DNA from: Paulinella micropora
Lineage: Eukaryota > Cercozoa > Imbricatea > Euglyphida
DNA length: 64,000 bases
Reading direction: 5' to 3'
Assembly: GCA_009731375.1 (NCBI GenBank)
Contig: BJOX01000104.1
Coordinates: forward strand, 899,970 to 963,969
The first letter of the stretch is position 1. Each line of letters begins with the position of its first letter. Made by a program: the position numbers and the translations under genes. The notes under the pieces are model-generated. The model saw nothing but the letters and a program-made list of their open reading frames with translations, was not told the DNA's origin and searched no databases. Of the stretch, positions 9,742 to 17,948 are shown piece after piece.

Positions 9742-9802
9742 TCGCGGAGACTCCGCCTCCGCACCTCCAGTTTTGGTGAAGCTTTTTCAAAAGGTTCCTA
9801 TA
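9742..9802 (-). promoter_or_regulatory. Conserved leader repeat before lipase start
   Basis: Read on the minus strand, this block ends directly before the lipase ATG. It contains GGAACCTTTTGAAAAAGCTT, then CACCAAAA and GGAGGTGCGGAGGCGGAGTC. Nearly the same 60 bases precede the gene starting at 16571, and the ATG-proximal part recurs at 13996 and 17488. GCGGAG and CTCCGC can pair as a short stem next to the start codon. Confidence 0.6.
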
Positions 9803-9877
9803 TTAATTATTTATTTTTTTTATTTTTTTATACTGCCAACTATATACCCTACGGGCATAGACCGTATACACCCTACT

Positions 9878-10133
9878 ATGACCACCCTAACAAGACTGTG
9901 CGAGAAGTTCCAAAAACTTTATCTTTCTCGTTGGAAGATGTTCAAAAGGTAATCCACGACGAAATAAAAGCGATTGAAGAAAAGAGAAATGCTCAACCAA
10001 AAGACACATTTCATTTGGTAAATACAAAGGCAAAAAAATAGAAGACATCGCAAAGATTGATAAGCCATATATTGAATGGTTAGTTCGTCAGCCGTGGTGC
10101 CGAAATAAAGATGAATTGAAGAAGTATTTGTAA
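9878..10133 (+). pseudogene. ExoX-C-like small protein, frameshifted (element B)
   Basis: It begins with the same MTTLTRLCEKF as the element A gene at 823-1110. After two one-base frame changes (near 9925 and 10010) it continues as FGKYKGKKIEDIAKIDKPY and EWLVRQPW, ending KKYL with TAA. All parts of the A homologue are present in order, so the damage is limited to small indels. Its place between the lipase and the virion genes corresponds to the A arrangement, where the pair of ExoX-like genes lies between polymerase and virion gene. Confidence 0.7.
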
Positions 10134-10177
10134 AGTATTTTGTATTTTTTTTTTTTTTTGCTTCCGCGAAGGGGGTT

Positions 10178-10198
10178 GTAGGGGGCGAAGACCCCTAC
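10178..10198. terminator. GC-rich hairpin at the end of the virion gene
   Basis: GTAGGGG pairs with CCCCTAC around a 7-base loop, preceded by a GGGGGTTGTAGGGG context. The TAG stop of the minus-strand gene at 10195-11481 lies inside the arm. Similar hairpins sit at 14572, 15954, 16252, 17559 and 18203. A role as 3' end signal is inferred; a mobile palindromic repeat is the alternative. Confidence 0.45.
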
Positions 10199-11481
10199 TG
10201 GTCTTCTAAGTAATTAACTATAACACTCACATTTCCTCCATTATTAACAGTGGATACAGACTTTTGTAAAAATGTTAGATTTTCACCAGGAGAGAGTTGT
10301 ATGTCGTAAGTTCGCAGGTCAATAAGCTGGCTAGAAGTAGCATTAACATACAGTTTTAGAATGACATCCGTTATAGTGGCACCACCAAGAGCAGTCGCAG
10401 CGGTNNNNNNNNNNCGGCACCACCAACGGCAGTCGCAGCGGTGTCCTTTGATACCATTGAAGTTTTGGTATCAATATCCGCAAAGTTCTCGCCAGTAAGT
10501 GCCCCAGTCGTTTTCACAATCCGCACTATATTAACTTTGGTGTCTTCGTTTGATATGCTCACGAGAGATGGATAAACAATTGAATAATTGGTCACACCAC
10601 TAAAAGTTGTTTTATTTTTTATGCTAATAATTGGGCTTTCCGTTGTGCTCGCTGGCTCACTTCCTTCCGCTTCGTTTGATATGATTGAATTAATAGTGTT
10701 GGTGCCCTCAATAAAAACTACAACTGGCTGTTTTTAATATTTGATTAGCATTACCAGTTCCATAATTTCTGATACAAGCCGAAAAAGGTAGGGTTGTATT
10801 TGAAAGACTAACACCCACATTCGCATTCGCGTACCTAATTGTATGAACCAGCTGAAATTCTCCACTTGATGGATTTTCTATGTAGAACCTTATAGCACCA
10901 AAGCCAAGATATTGAAATTTAATCTGGAATACATTCCCTTTGGTCCAATCTATGATAGGCATAATTTTAGTCCCATCACAAGGGTCATCCCAGTTCGCCT
11001 GTGCGATAAGTGTCGGCACCCCACCTTTAACACTGGCGATATTCATACCAGTCGCTCTTATTTTGTAAAAATAGAAGCCATTAGTAAAATCACTTTCACC
11101 TATGCCGATATATGAATTGTAGTCTTTCGTTTCATCAGTAGTCCATAAAGCAGTAAATCGTGTTAGAACTCCCATACCAGTTTTGTATTTAATTCTTTTT
11201 TTACACGTCAATACAGCATTCGCGGTCGTCTTCACATCTGTTTTAAGTTCGGCCATATTCGCATTAAATGAAATGGTAGCATCAGTTTGAGCTAATGTCC
11301 ATATTCGTGTATTGATAGTGTATGGAAAAATCTCTTGTAATACTGGTGTTAATTGACCGACCAATGCTTCGCCGAAAGCGGTATTCATACTATTGGTTTC
11401 AACATTGCCATCATATCCGACTTTGACATTAATGAAGTCTCCGTCAGGGTCTTGTGCTATCAAATTTCGCTGATGACTCAT
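10195..11481 (-). CDS. Virion surface/capsid-associated protein, split by one frameshift and a false gap
   Basis: The first part (MSHQRNLIAQDPDGDF..., 10708-11481) is an intact ~257-residue beta-rich domain ending TASCSFY and TGA. The frame then resumes one base away with IEGTNTINSIISNEAEG and runs to LRTYDIQLSPGENLTF and a TAG. Removing one T from a T5 run near 10715 joins them. A second interruption at 10405-10414 is a 10-N gap flanked by a duplicated GCAGTCGCAGCGGT, which looks like an unmerged overlap. The C-terminal third is homologous to 1-333 of element A. It lies directly downstream of the major capsid gene on the same strand, which supports a structural role. No named family was recognised. 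Confidence 0.65.
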
Positions 11482-11555
11482 TGTTCGTATATTGTAAGAA
11501 AAAAATAAATTAACTATCAAAAATTAATAATTACTTCTTACTTCACTGGCGGGGT

Positions 11556-13121
11556 TTAGGTTCTAGTAATGGTGCCGTTCCTGACATTTACTTCTTGCTG
11601 AGTTACGACAAATGTGTAATGATTGGCCGCAATATCAGCAGTGGTAGCAATAAACTCCCATCGTCGCTCGGTGTCTAGACTTAATCCGCTAATTTCATTT
11701 TGGTCCTTGCTCCACAACGGTCGGGTATTGTCAAAGCTATCGCACCAAACCCAGTTGTATTGATAAACATTGCTATTCATCAAAGAAGAGCCTTCCAACT
11801 TCGGTTTAAAATACATATAGTCTTCTAGTTTTCCAGTTTGACAATCAACATTGAATTCTTGAAGTCGTGCTCCGTCTAGTGTGGTATAAAAAGTTTGGAC
11901 CTTAGCACCGAGCAGGTTGCTATTGTCATAAGCGGTGTTCTTATTTTCGGTTGTGTTGAAAACAGAGTGATAAATTTTCTTAATTCGCCGTCCGTGGCCT
12001 CTGTCAAATCTAAGTATAACATTTTGAGAAGTTGAAGCGAGCCCGACTGTGTTTTTATACAAATAAGNNNNNNNNNNGAGCCCGACTGTGCTTTTATACA
12101 AATAAGAATAATCAATGTTGAAGCTCATACCTTTGGGGCTCATAATCTTCTATTGAATTGATTGAACGACATCGGGGTTAGTCTCGACAGCTAAGAACAG
12201 GCTGAGATTAGTAATAGTAACATTTGAATCCGCCACCGCGACAGTGCCTCCACCAGTAGAAAGAGCATCATTGTTATAATAAAAGATTTTGGGTGTCTGT
12301 TGCCAAACAATCCGCAAAGTCAAAATTTCTGGAAACATAATAGTTTTATCCAGAGCGAAAATAGTATTGTAAAGCATTCCAAGATTAATCTTAACATTAA
12401 CACTCGGGCTGGCATTATTAATAGTTCCAGCTGAGAAATACTTAGCCTCATTAAAAGCAACATTAACGAACTTACTTGTGCCAGTCTCATTCGCAATAAG
12501 GGAATCATCGTGTCGGCGAGCATTTGTGGCTGGTTGTGCCATCCAAGCCTTTAATGCGGCCTGAACCTGTGCCTTCGCAACATCAATACCAGTATCAATC
12601 TGCCCCGCCGCATTTCCTGCTACTGCCGAAGCGGTCAATTCTGTTTGTAATGCTGCCAACCTTGTAGCATCGCTAGCGGGTTGAAATGTAGTTGTAGCAT
12701 TACACGTTTGAAGCATACAACCAGCTCCACTTCCATTATCGTGATTTTCCAAAGCAAGTAAATCATCGATGGAGGTTTCGGGTTTCCAAATCATCCTGGT
12801 GATATTTCCGACTTCGTTAATGTCGCACAGATAAACACCGCCTCTCGTAATCAATTGAATTTGTCTAATTGGGGCCAGGCAATCCATAAAGCATTTATTG
12901 TAGTTTCCAGCCTTCGCATCAGGAGCATAATTAAAACTCAAAACAGAGCGAGCCAAGTTAAACGGGCGGCTGATAAGGTCAAAGTTGCTTTCCTGTCCTC
13001 CTGCGGTAGACACAGTGATATTAATAGAACCCTCACGAGGGGTAAGCTTATTCAAACGATAAGAAGCACTGATGTAGTCAGTCCTGCTAAAATCTAGTTC
13101 GCCTCCGTGTTGTGTAGGCAT
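11556..13121 (-). CDS. Major capsid protein (double jelly-roll type) with an in-frame TAG
   Basis: The N-terminal 323 residues begin MPTQHGGELDFSRTDYISAS and carry ITVSTAGGQESNFDLISRPF and a SYRLNKLTPREG stretch. This matches the general pattern of PLV/Polinton major capsid proteins (identity inferred from pattern, place and length). After VQSIQ comes TAG (12150-12152) and then, in the same frame, KIMSPKGMSFNIDYSYLYK, with a second domain of ~190 residues. Together they give ~510-520 residues, the size expected for one capsid protein. A 10-N gap (12068-12077) flanked by a duplicated 29-base stretch keeps the frame but adds ~13 false codons. The gene sits between the penton-like gene and the virion protein gene. 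Confidence 0.75.
12068..12077. other. 10-N assembly gap with duplicated flanks inside the capsid gene
   Basis: GAGCCCGACTGTG-type sequence (about 29 bases) occurs on both sides of the Ns, 39 bases apart, with one base difference. Such a duplicate around a fixed-size gap is typical of two contig ends that overlap but were not merged. Confidence 0.75.
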
Positions 13122-13183
13122 TTGTTTTTCCTCTTTTTACGGTTGTCTTATATTTTAATATGAGAAAAAAATAAAACAATTAA

Positions 13184-13995
13184 TTAACGACTTTTCAACA
13201 AATTAAAAAACGATGTAAATAAATTAAAATAATTCGTCTCGCGGTAAATCAACAATGTCATAACAATGCCGAGGCCGTTGAGATTAACTGGTTGGTCGTT
13301 TTCGTCAGTCAAGTAAAACCGATACACATTGTTTGAACTAGTAGATAACCGTTTGCCGTATTCACTACCCGAGCCATCGTAGATAACAGAGCCGAACGGG
13401 ATTTCATTCGCCGTGTATATTTCTTGGAGCACGTGGTTATCGCCTTCGCCTACTAAATCTGACTGTAAATATAATGTTTTTCACCTGTCAATATTATGAC
13501 ATTCGGCGACCTAATGGTATTATTAGCAAAGAAATATGTTGAGTCGCGGTCAAAACCCATTACTTCGTGAATACGTGTTTCGGTGTCAAATATAAATCGC
13601 GGTTGTATGCCTCCGTTGTTTGCTACTGTAAATAATAGCTTGCCGTCTTCTGGGTCGGTGTTTGTGTTGTTGCTCGTAACGGCGTATGTGTAGTCGTTGG
13701 GGCTGTCTGCCGTTAGCACCTCAGCCAGTTTATTTTTTAAGTTGTTCATCGTGTAGTTGCCCTCGGGTATCGTAATCAGAGACTCAAATCCATCTTCATT
13801 CAAAGTAAAAGTATTATAGGGGCTCGCCACAGAGTAATACGACTTCGGCACATAGATATGAAGTATTTTACAGTGTGTTGGATTATCTAGCGATTTCATA
13901 TCAATGGAGTGAGTGAAATCACTGTCCGTGCCGTTTATCCTATTTTTGCTATTGACATAGTAAATGTTGCTACTTCGCCCACCGCGGTATTCCAT
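13184..13995 (-). CDS. Minor capsid / penton-like protein, split by one frameshift
   Basis: The start at ATG 13995 gives MEYRGGRSSNIYYVNSKNRI, preceded by the leader hairpin. The frame ends at TAG 13453 after LTGEKHYIYSQI. One base away it continues as SDLVGEGDNHVLQEIYTANE, YRFYLTDENDQPVNLNGL and VMTLLIYRE. This C-terminal motif set (LQEIY..., FYLTDE...P(V/I)(N/D)LNG, TLLIY) is what I know from minor capsid proteins of PLVs, adintoviruses and Polintons. One extra A in an A5 run near 13485 would restore the frame. The total is ~270 residues, normal for the family. It lies between protease and major capsid genes. A fragment of the homologue from element C is at 36693-36763. Confidence 0.75.
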
Positions 13996-14025
13996 CGCAG
14001 AGACTAGTCTCCGCACCTCTATATA
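13996..14025 (-). promoter_or_regulatory. Leader hairpin before the minor capsid start
   Basis: On the minus strand GAGGTGCGGAGACTAGTCTC leads to TGCG and ATG. GCGGAGAC and GTCTCTGC form an 8-base stem with a TA loop. It is one of four copies of the start-proximal repeat. Confidence 0.6.
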
Positions 14026-14047
14026 TTTTTTTGTTTTACATCTCTAA

Positions 14048-14057
14048 NNNNNNNNNN
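14048..14057. other. 10-N gap between minor capsid and protease genes
   Basis: Flanked on both sides by similar AT-rich text containing TATATTTTTTTGTTTTA, so probably an unmerged overlap in an intergenic spacer and not lost sequence. Confidence 0.6.
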
Positions 14058-14085
14058 TAAAATATATTTTTTTGTTTTAATTGCT

Positions 14086-14952
14086 TCAAATAAAGGTATC
14101 AAAACCATAGCCGTTCTGGGCTTTCAACTCCTCCGCTTCTTTTTCTTTTAAGTCTGTCCAACCGCTGGCGAATTTAAAGCGGTTCCCTTTCGCTCTTTCT
14201 TTAAGAAACCTAATACTATGCCACCCGCAGGTTGTGCTCGTATCACTTTGGTTTTTAACTTGATTAACCTTCATAAGCAGATATGTGCTCGGCTTACTCT
14301 TGTCAATAAGCTGTTTCATTTGGTGTAGAAATAGCTCAGTCGGTTTATACAAAGCGAGTGGGTCGTAGATTTCAATAGAGTCGTCTTTAATTAGGTCAAC
14401 CCAAACAGCAATCCAATGTGAGCCTGGTTGGCTAGACTTATCCAAGTTCATAATAAATCCATACTTCTTTCTTTTTTCTGGTTTCAGTTTGTTTATTTCA
14501 TCGCTGGCTACCGTTCCCAAATACCAATCATATTTCATAATGTTGTCTATTTCGTCCGTCATTAAACCTCGGTAGGGGCCTCCTCCCCCTACAACCCCAT
14601 CGGAGGTGATTTTGGGTGTTGTGTCGGCGGTGATTTCGGGTATTGTGTCGGGCGTGGGTTCGGGTGTTGTGTCGGTGGTGGTGTCGGTCGTGGTGTCGGT
14701 GGTGGTATCGGGTGCGGTTTCTGGGGCTGGCGGTTGAACTTCCTCTACATCCGTGGTGGGGGTGCGGGGGCTTGCCCCTGCTGGCTGTGGAACTTCCTCG
14801 GTTGGTTGAATACCGAGATTATTTGAAACTTGATTTTTAATGTTTGGGTCGCTTCTCATTTCGGTTACTAAGTTATTTACATAATCCTTCTTCTTCATTT
14901 TTTTCTTGTATTTGCCCTTCTTTAAATATTTCTTAATTGTTGCTATTGTCAA
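14086..14952 (-). CDS. Adenain-like cysteine protease (maturation protease)
   Basis: The catalytic set is visible: His179 in PGSHWIAVWVDL, Asp197 in EIYDPLALY, Gln235 in KNQSDTSTT and Cys242 in TCGWHSIRFL. This is the adenovirus-protease/Ulp1-like order H-D-Q-C used by PLVs and Polintons to process virion precursors. The N-terminal ~140 residues contain a basic helix and Pro/Thr/Asp-rich repeats (TTDTTTDTT), probably a linker. There is no ATG at the 5' end of the frame: it begins at TTG (14950-14952), overlapping the TGA of the upstream gene. In element C the same two proteins are fused in one frame. One extra T in the T4 run would fuse them here too, so a fused core protein-protease is likely. 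Confidence 0.85.
   Translation of the reverse strand: MTIATIKKYLKKGKYKKKMKKKDYVNNLVTEMRSDPNIKNQVSNNLGIQPTEEVPQPAGASPRTPTTDVEEVQPPAPETAPDTTTDTTTDTTTDTTPEPTPDTIPEITADTTPKITSDGVVGGGGPYRGLMTDEIDNIMKYDWYLGTVASDEINKLKPEKRKKYGFIMNLDKSSQPGSHWIAVWVDLIKDDSIEIYDPLALYKPTELFLHQMKQLIDKSKPSTYLLMKVNQVKNQSDTSTTCGWHSIRFLKERAKGNRFKFASGWTDLKEKEAEELKAQNGYGFDTFI
14572..14592. repeat. GC palindrome inside the protease gene
   Basis: GTAGGGG ... CCCCTAC lies in the coding sequence and encodes the VVGGGGPYRG stretch. It has the same core as the intergenic hairpins at 10178, 16252, 17559 and 18203. Confidence 0.5.
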
Positions 14953-15689
14953 AAGTTTGTGATTAATTCCTCCATCGTTCTTGCCCCAGCACCCGTTTGG
15001 TTTATTCCCAAATAATCGGCTAGTTTCTTTCTCATTTCATTCTGGTCTATTCCTAAATCAATACCTTCATATACTATAACTTGTGCCATACCCGCAGTCG
15101 TGTGTTTTCCTTTTACTTTTTTTGGTGGTGGTTTGCCCCGAGCTTTCATTTCTTTTTCCAAAGCAGGGCCCAAAGTTTTGGGTATATCCAATTTCGGATA
15201 CTTGTAATCATTTCTTAAACCTGCGGATATGTATGATATTTTATCTTTAATTTCAAAGTGTTTCGCTTTAGCCTCCGCTCGTTTTTTTTCTTGTTCTAAT
15301 TCTTTTTTATATTGTTCAGCCAGTTCTTTCTGCTCATCTGCTGATTGGGCATCGGCTATCGCTTTCTCTATTCCTTTACCAAGTTTGTCAAATTCTGTTT
15401 TGCTCAAGCTTTTAATAAATTTAGTTGTAAAGCCCGCTTTCTTCATTAATTCAATGTATTTTTCTTTTAATTCTTTTTCAGCCTTTTTCTCTTCTTTTGT
15501 TTTCATTGGCATCTGTTTTTCTTCTGGTGCTTGGGGTGCTTGTGGTGGTGCTTGTGGTGGTCCTAGTTGTGGTGCTTGTGGTGGTCCTAGTTGTGGTGCT
15601 TGTGGTAGTCCTAGTTGTGGTGCTTGGGGTGGTGCTTGTGGTGGCGGTTGTATGTATTGAGGTTGGAACTGGGGTGGTGGTAATAACAT
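14949..15689 (-). CDS. Pro/Gln-rich coiled-coil virion precursor, 246 aa
   Basis: It starts MLLPPPQFQPQYIQPPPQAP, followed by APQLGP(L)PQ repeats, then a long charged coiled coil (KTEFDKLGKGIEKAIADAQS, EQKELAEQYKKELEQEKK) and a C-terminal domain ending TGAGARTMEELITNF. The element C homologue is split between 37799-38140 and about 42110-42410 by the inversion. In C the upstream basic gene runs into the Pro-rich part without a break, and in B one extra A would do the same. The arrangement suggests a precursor polyprotein (basic core domain, coiled coil, linker, protease). The internal function is unknown; scaffolding or core formation is inferred from place. Confidence 0.6.
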   Translation of the reverse strand: MLLPPPQFQPQYIQPPPQAPPQAPQLGLPQAPQLGPPQAPQLGPPQAPPQAPQAPEEKQMPMKTKEEKKAEKELKEKYIELMKKAGFTTKFIKSLSKTEFDKLGKGIEKAIADAQSADEQKELAEQYKKELEQEKKRAEAKAKHFEIKDKISYISAGLRNDYKYPKLDIPKTLGPALEKEMKARGKPPPKKVKGKHTTAGMAQVIVYEGIDLGIDQNEMRKKLADYLGINQTGAGARTMEELITNF

Positions 15690-16180
15690 TAAATTATTTT
15701 TCTATCTTGTTCAAATTTTACATCCTCTATAAGTTTTTGCTCTCTGTTCGCTTCCCTTATTAATTCTTCTTGTCTTTCCTTCATTTCCGCATTCTCCTTC
15801 CTCTCCATGCTTTTCTTCTCATCTTCTGTCTGTTCTCTTAACTTCTTTTCCTTTTCCTCCTGCTCGTGTATTAGTTCATATTTTTTCAGCAGGTTGTTTT
15901 GTATCTGGTTGCGGTTCTCGTGTTCAAGGCGATTGAATTCGGACTTAACTATTGTAGGGACTCCGCCCCTACGACCCCGCCGGTTGAGTTTGGAAGGGGT
16001 ATCCCCTTTCATATATTTCAAAAACAGTTTAACGATTTGAAGTGTTGAAAGGTCATTCGTTTTCTCGCCAAAGTTGAGATATGCTCGTTTGCCTTTCATT
16101 TTAATATATGGTCGGCCATCTTTGGTTCTGTATATCCTTGGCGGTCGTTGTTTAAGTTTCTTCTTTGGCTTACTTCGCAT
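15689..16180 (-). CDS. Basic core-type protein, 163 aa
   Basis: The N-terminal ~50 residues are very basic, with RPPRIYRTKDGRPYIKMKGK then AYLNFGEKTNDLSTLQIVKL, closely matched by the element C gene at 41564 (RPPRVYRNKSGRPYI, YYLNFGKKTNDMSTLQIVKL). The rest is a charged coiled coil ending IEDVKFEQDRK. A GC palindrome (15954-15972) is inserted in the coding sequence and adds the RRGRRGGVP stretch that C lacks. The TAA overlaps the ATG of the next gene, but the C homologue is continuous, so in B the two were probably one frame. A DNA-condensing core role is inferred from charge only. Confidence 0.6.
   Translation of the reverse strand: MRSKPKKKLKQRPPRIYRTKDGRPYIKMKGKRAYLNFGEKTNDLSTLQIVKLFLKYMKGDTPSKLNRRGRRGGVPTIVKSEFNRLEHENRNQIQNNLLKKYELIHEQEEKEKKLREQTEDEKKSMERKENAEMKERQEELIREANREQKLIEDVKFEQDRKII
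15954..16014. repeat. Inserted GC palindromes within a coding region
   Basis: GTAGGGACTCCGCCCCTAC is followed at ~15997-16014 by AAGGGGTATCCCCTTT. The same two-part unit occurs intergenically at 18203-18259. The homologous gene in element C lacks this block, so it is an insertion kept in frame. Confidence 0.6.
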
Positions 16181-16251
16181 TACTACTATTATATTATTAG
16201 TTAAAAAAATATTAGAAGGTTTAGTTTTTTATTTTATCCCACCAGGGGGTT

Positions 16252-16269
16252 GTAGGGGCTTGTCCCTAC
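16252..16269. terminator. GC hairpin at the end of the 16266-16571 gene
   Basis: GTAGGG and CCCTAC pair around a short loop; the TAG of the upstream minus-strand gene is in the arm. Preceded by the recurring CAGGGGGTTGTAGGGGC. Confidence 0.45.
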
Positions 16270-16571
16270 CGAAATTTGACCGCTCCTCCTCGTTGCTTGC
16301 CGTATCCTTGCTTCATCGCGGCCTTCGCTACACGGTCCGCATAAGGAACTCCGACATCGCTAAGAAAAGTAGCACCCCTTGAAATCAATTGGTTCTTCTT
16401 GATAAACCTATTAGCATCCACTATTGCTTGTCCGACTTTTTTCCAATTAACTTTTCCTCCTGTTTGTTTCTTTTTTCCCTTCTTCTTTCTTCCTCCCGCT
16501 TGTGGCATTGAAGGATTGTAGCTGATATTGTATCCCGATGGTTGTGAAATAATCACTGGTGATGTTGGCAT
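16266..16571 (-). CDS. Small Gly/Lys-rich virion precursor-like protein, ~101 aa
   Basis: The start was set at ATG 16571 (MPTSPVIISQPSGYNI), because the sequence before it is the leader repeat, although an open frame extends further upstream. The middle is GGRKKKGKKKQTGGKVNWKK, then an amphipathic helix region VGQAIVDANRFIKKNQLISR, and the end is GYGKQRGGAVKF. The element C homologue (41193-41518) keeps GVPYAG and GYGKQRG. Size, basic Gly-Gly sites and position between core protein and ATPase resemble small protease-processed virion peptides of adenovirus-like systems, but this is inference. The stop TAG lies in a GC hairpin. Confidence 0.55.
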   Translation of the reverse strand: MPTSPVIISQPSGYNISYNPSMPQAGGRKKKGKKKQTGGKVNWKKVGQAIVDANRFIKKNQLISRGATFLSDVGVPYADRVAKAAMKQGYGKQRGGAVKFR

Positions 16572-16630
16572 GCAGAGACTCCGCCTCCGCACCTCCGGTT
16601 TTGGTGAAGCTTTTTCAAAAGGTTCCTATA
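16572..16630 (-). promoter_or_regulatory. Conserved leader repeat before the 16571 start
   Basis: Almost identical over about 60 bases to 9742-9802, including AACCTTTTGAAAAAGCTTCA, CCAAAACCGGAGGTGCGGAG and GCGGAGTCTCTGC before ATG. GCGGAG pairs with CTCTGC or CTCCGC. Confidence 0.65.
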
Positions 16631-16668
16631 TATAGTTCTAAAAAAAATAAATAATAATAAAATTACTT

Positions 16669-17487
16669 TCAACGAATATTGAAGTTCTTTCGTAATTCAT
16701 CAGACACCGCATCAACATACAAAAAGTTAAACCTCTCTTTCGTCGCCTCGTGATAATTTTGAATGAAGTATTCAAGGTCGTAGCCAAGGTCCAAATGTTT
16801 ATACACGAGTTCTATTTTATCCTGAGACTGACCAGGAAAAATAAGAAGGTAGTCTAGCTGTTTAATAGCCTCGGGTTTTAGATCGTTTAGGTACTGCGAG
16901 CTCATAATTACCTTTGACTTGTAGTGTCTATTTTTTTTCAACAGGTCGCTAACGGACTTATCCCTTAAACCACTACCTAAATCATCTAACACGAAAACGA
17001 CTTCTGGTGTTATGTATTTGCTCAGCCTCGGTGGTTTTTCGCCTCCCTCCTGTTTCTTCTTTTCTTCTTTACCAAAATAAAGAAACTTCGGCTTTGGTTT
17101 TTCTTTCTCGTCTTGAACAATCTCGCCTTCTTCTTGCTCCTCGTCTGGCTTGTTGAGCTTGTCTAACTCATAGTCTATGACACTGTATCCATCCGTTTTC
17201 AAATATGTGTATATAGCCATCGGGTTTCCCTTCTTCTTGAAGTGCTTAACCATTTCTTTGTAAATGTGGTCCTTGTGTATCGTGCTGGCTATAATAACAA
17301 TCCTTGTTTTTCTGTCAGTCGTTCGTTTCAGGATTTCGAACAGTGCGGTCGTCTTACCACTCTTTTTGCGAGCGAGAAGAAAAATATTGGCATACGGTTC
17401 ATCAAATAACTTATATCCTTTTGCCAACTTGTCTCCATCTCCGTTTTGCTTGACTGGTTTCACCTTTACATTATTGATTTTTTCCAT
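16669..17487 (-). CDS. Genome packaging ATPase (FtsK-HerA / A32-like), 272 aa
   Basis: Walker A is LLARKKSGKTT (residues 37-47) and Walker B is VVFVLDDLGSG (~162-173), followed by a sensor-like VIMSSQYLNDL. The length and the order LDDLGSG...SQYLN fit the A32-like packaging ATPases of PLVs, virophages and large DNA viruses, which pump DNA into the capsid. A low-complexity acidic/basic insert (EQEEGEIVQDEKEKPKPK) lies between the two motifs. The gene is intact, starts at ATG 17487 after a leader repeat and ends in TGA. The element C homologue at 40293 has Met in place of the Walker A Thr and several frameshifts. Confidence 0.9.
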   Translation of the reverse strand: MEKINNVKVKPVKQNGDGDKLAKGYKLFDEPYANIFLLARKKSGKTTALFEILKRTTDRKTRIVIIASTIHKDHIYKEMVKHFKKKGNPMAIYTYLKTDGYSVIDYELDKLNKPDEEQEEGEIVQDEKEKPKPKFLYFGKEEKKKQEGGEKPPRLSKYITPEVVFVLDDLGSGLRDKSVSDLLKKNRHYKSKVIMSSQYLNDLKPEAIKQLDYLLIFPGQSQDKIELVYKHLDLGYDLEYFIQNYHEATKERFNFLYVDAVSDELRKNFNIR

Positions 17488-17515
17488 AGCAGAGACTTCG
17501 CCTCCGCACCTCCAA
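17488..17515 (-). promoter_or_regulatory. Leader repeat before the ATPase start
   Basis: On the minus strand GGAGGTGCGGAGGCGAAGTC then TCTGCT and ATG. Shorter than the copies at 9742 and 16572: the TTTTGGTGAAGC part is absent and replaced by AT-rich sequence. Confidence 0.55.
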
Positions 17516-17558
17516 ATATATTATATATTCTAAAATATATTTTTTTACCTGCGGGGTT

Positions 17559-17579
17559 GTAGGGGGAGCAGGCCCCTAC
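17559..17579. terminator. GC hairpin overlapping a stop codon
   Basis: GTAGGGG pairs with CCCCTAC over a 7-base loop; the TAG stop of the gene at 17576-17947 is part of the stem. Preceded by GCGGGGTTGTAGGGGG. Confidence 0.45.
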
Positions 17580-17947
17580 GCTAGAAATTCTAAACAAATA
17601 ACAATTCTTCCAGCTAGTTGGTCAGTTTCAATACTGCCATTGTCTGTTTTAAGCACTCTAAAACTGTATTGTCCATCGGTCCAATTAATAATACCTAAGT
17701 TGTAGCTGAGATTTGAAATGTTTGCTGTGTTGCTATCAGCGAATGTTCCAATAATCCCAATGTGGTCCATATAAAGGATTTTTGTTTTCGTCTCCGTCGT
17801 ATTATTCATATAGTGGATAAACTTAACATTCATTCTTGTTAGTGTAAAGTTCATTTGAATGTTTTTGTCGAATGTCTTGCTACCATTAACCCCTCCTGGA
17901 AAATCATTACTTAGAAAAATAATCTTTTGGAATTTATAGTCTGCCAT
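17576..17947 (-). CDS. Conserved small virion-cluster protein, 123 aa
   Basis: The product starts MADYKFQKIIFLSNDF and ends GRIVICLEFLA. The element C copy at 39786-40147 has the same start (FKYQKIIFLSN) and end (GRIVVCLEFLA), showing constraint along the whole length. It is beta-strand rich with many Asn/Thr, has no membrane segment and no Cys cluster. Its fixed place between the ATPase and the small secreted protein in both elements suggests a structural part. I do not recognise the family. The TAG stop lies in the GC hairpin at 17559-17579. Confidence 0.6.
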   Translation of the reverse strand: MADYKFQKIIFLSNDFPGGVNGSKTFDKNIQMNFTLTRMNVKFIHYMNNTTETKTKILYMDHIGIIGTFADSNTANISNLSYNLGIINWTDGQYSFRVLKTDNGSIETDQLAGRIVICLEFLA

Positions 17948-17948
17948 A

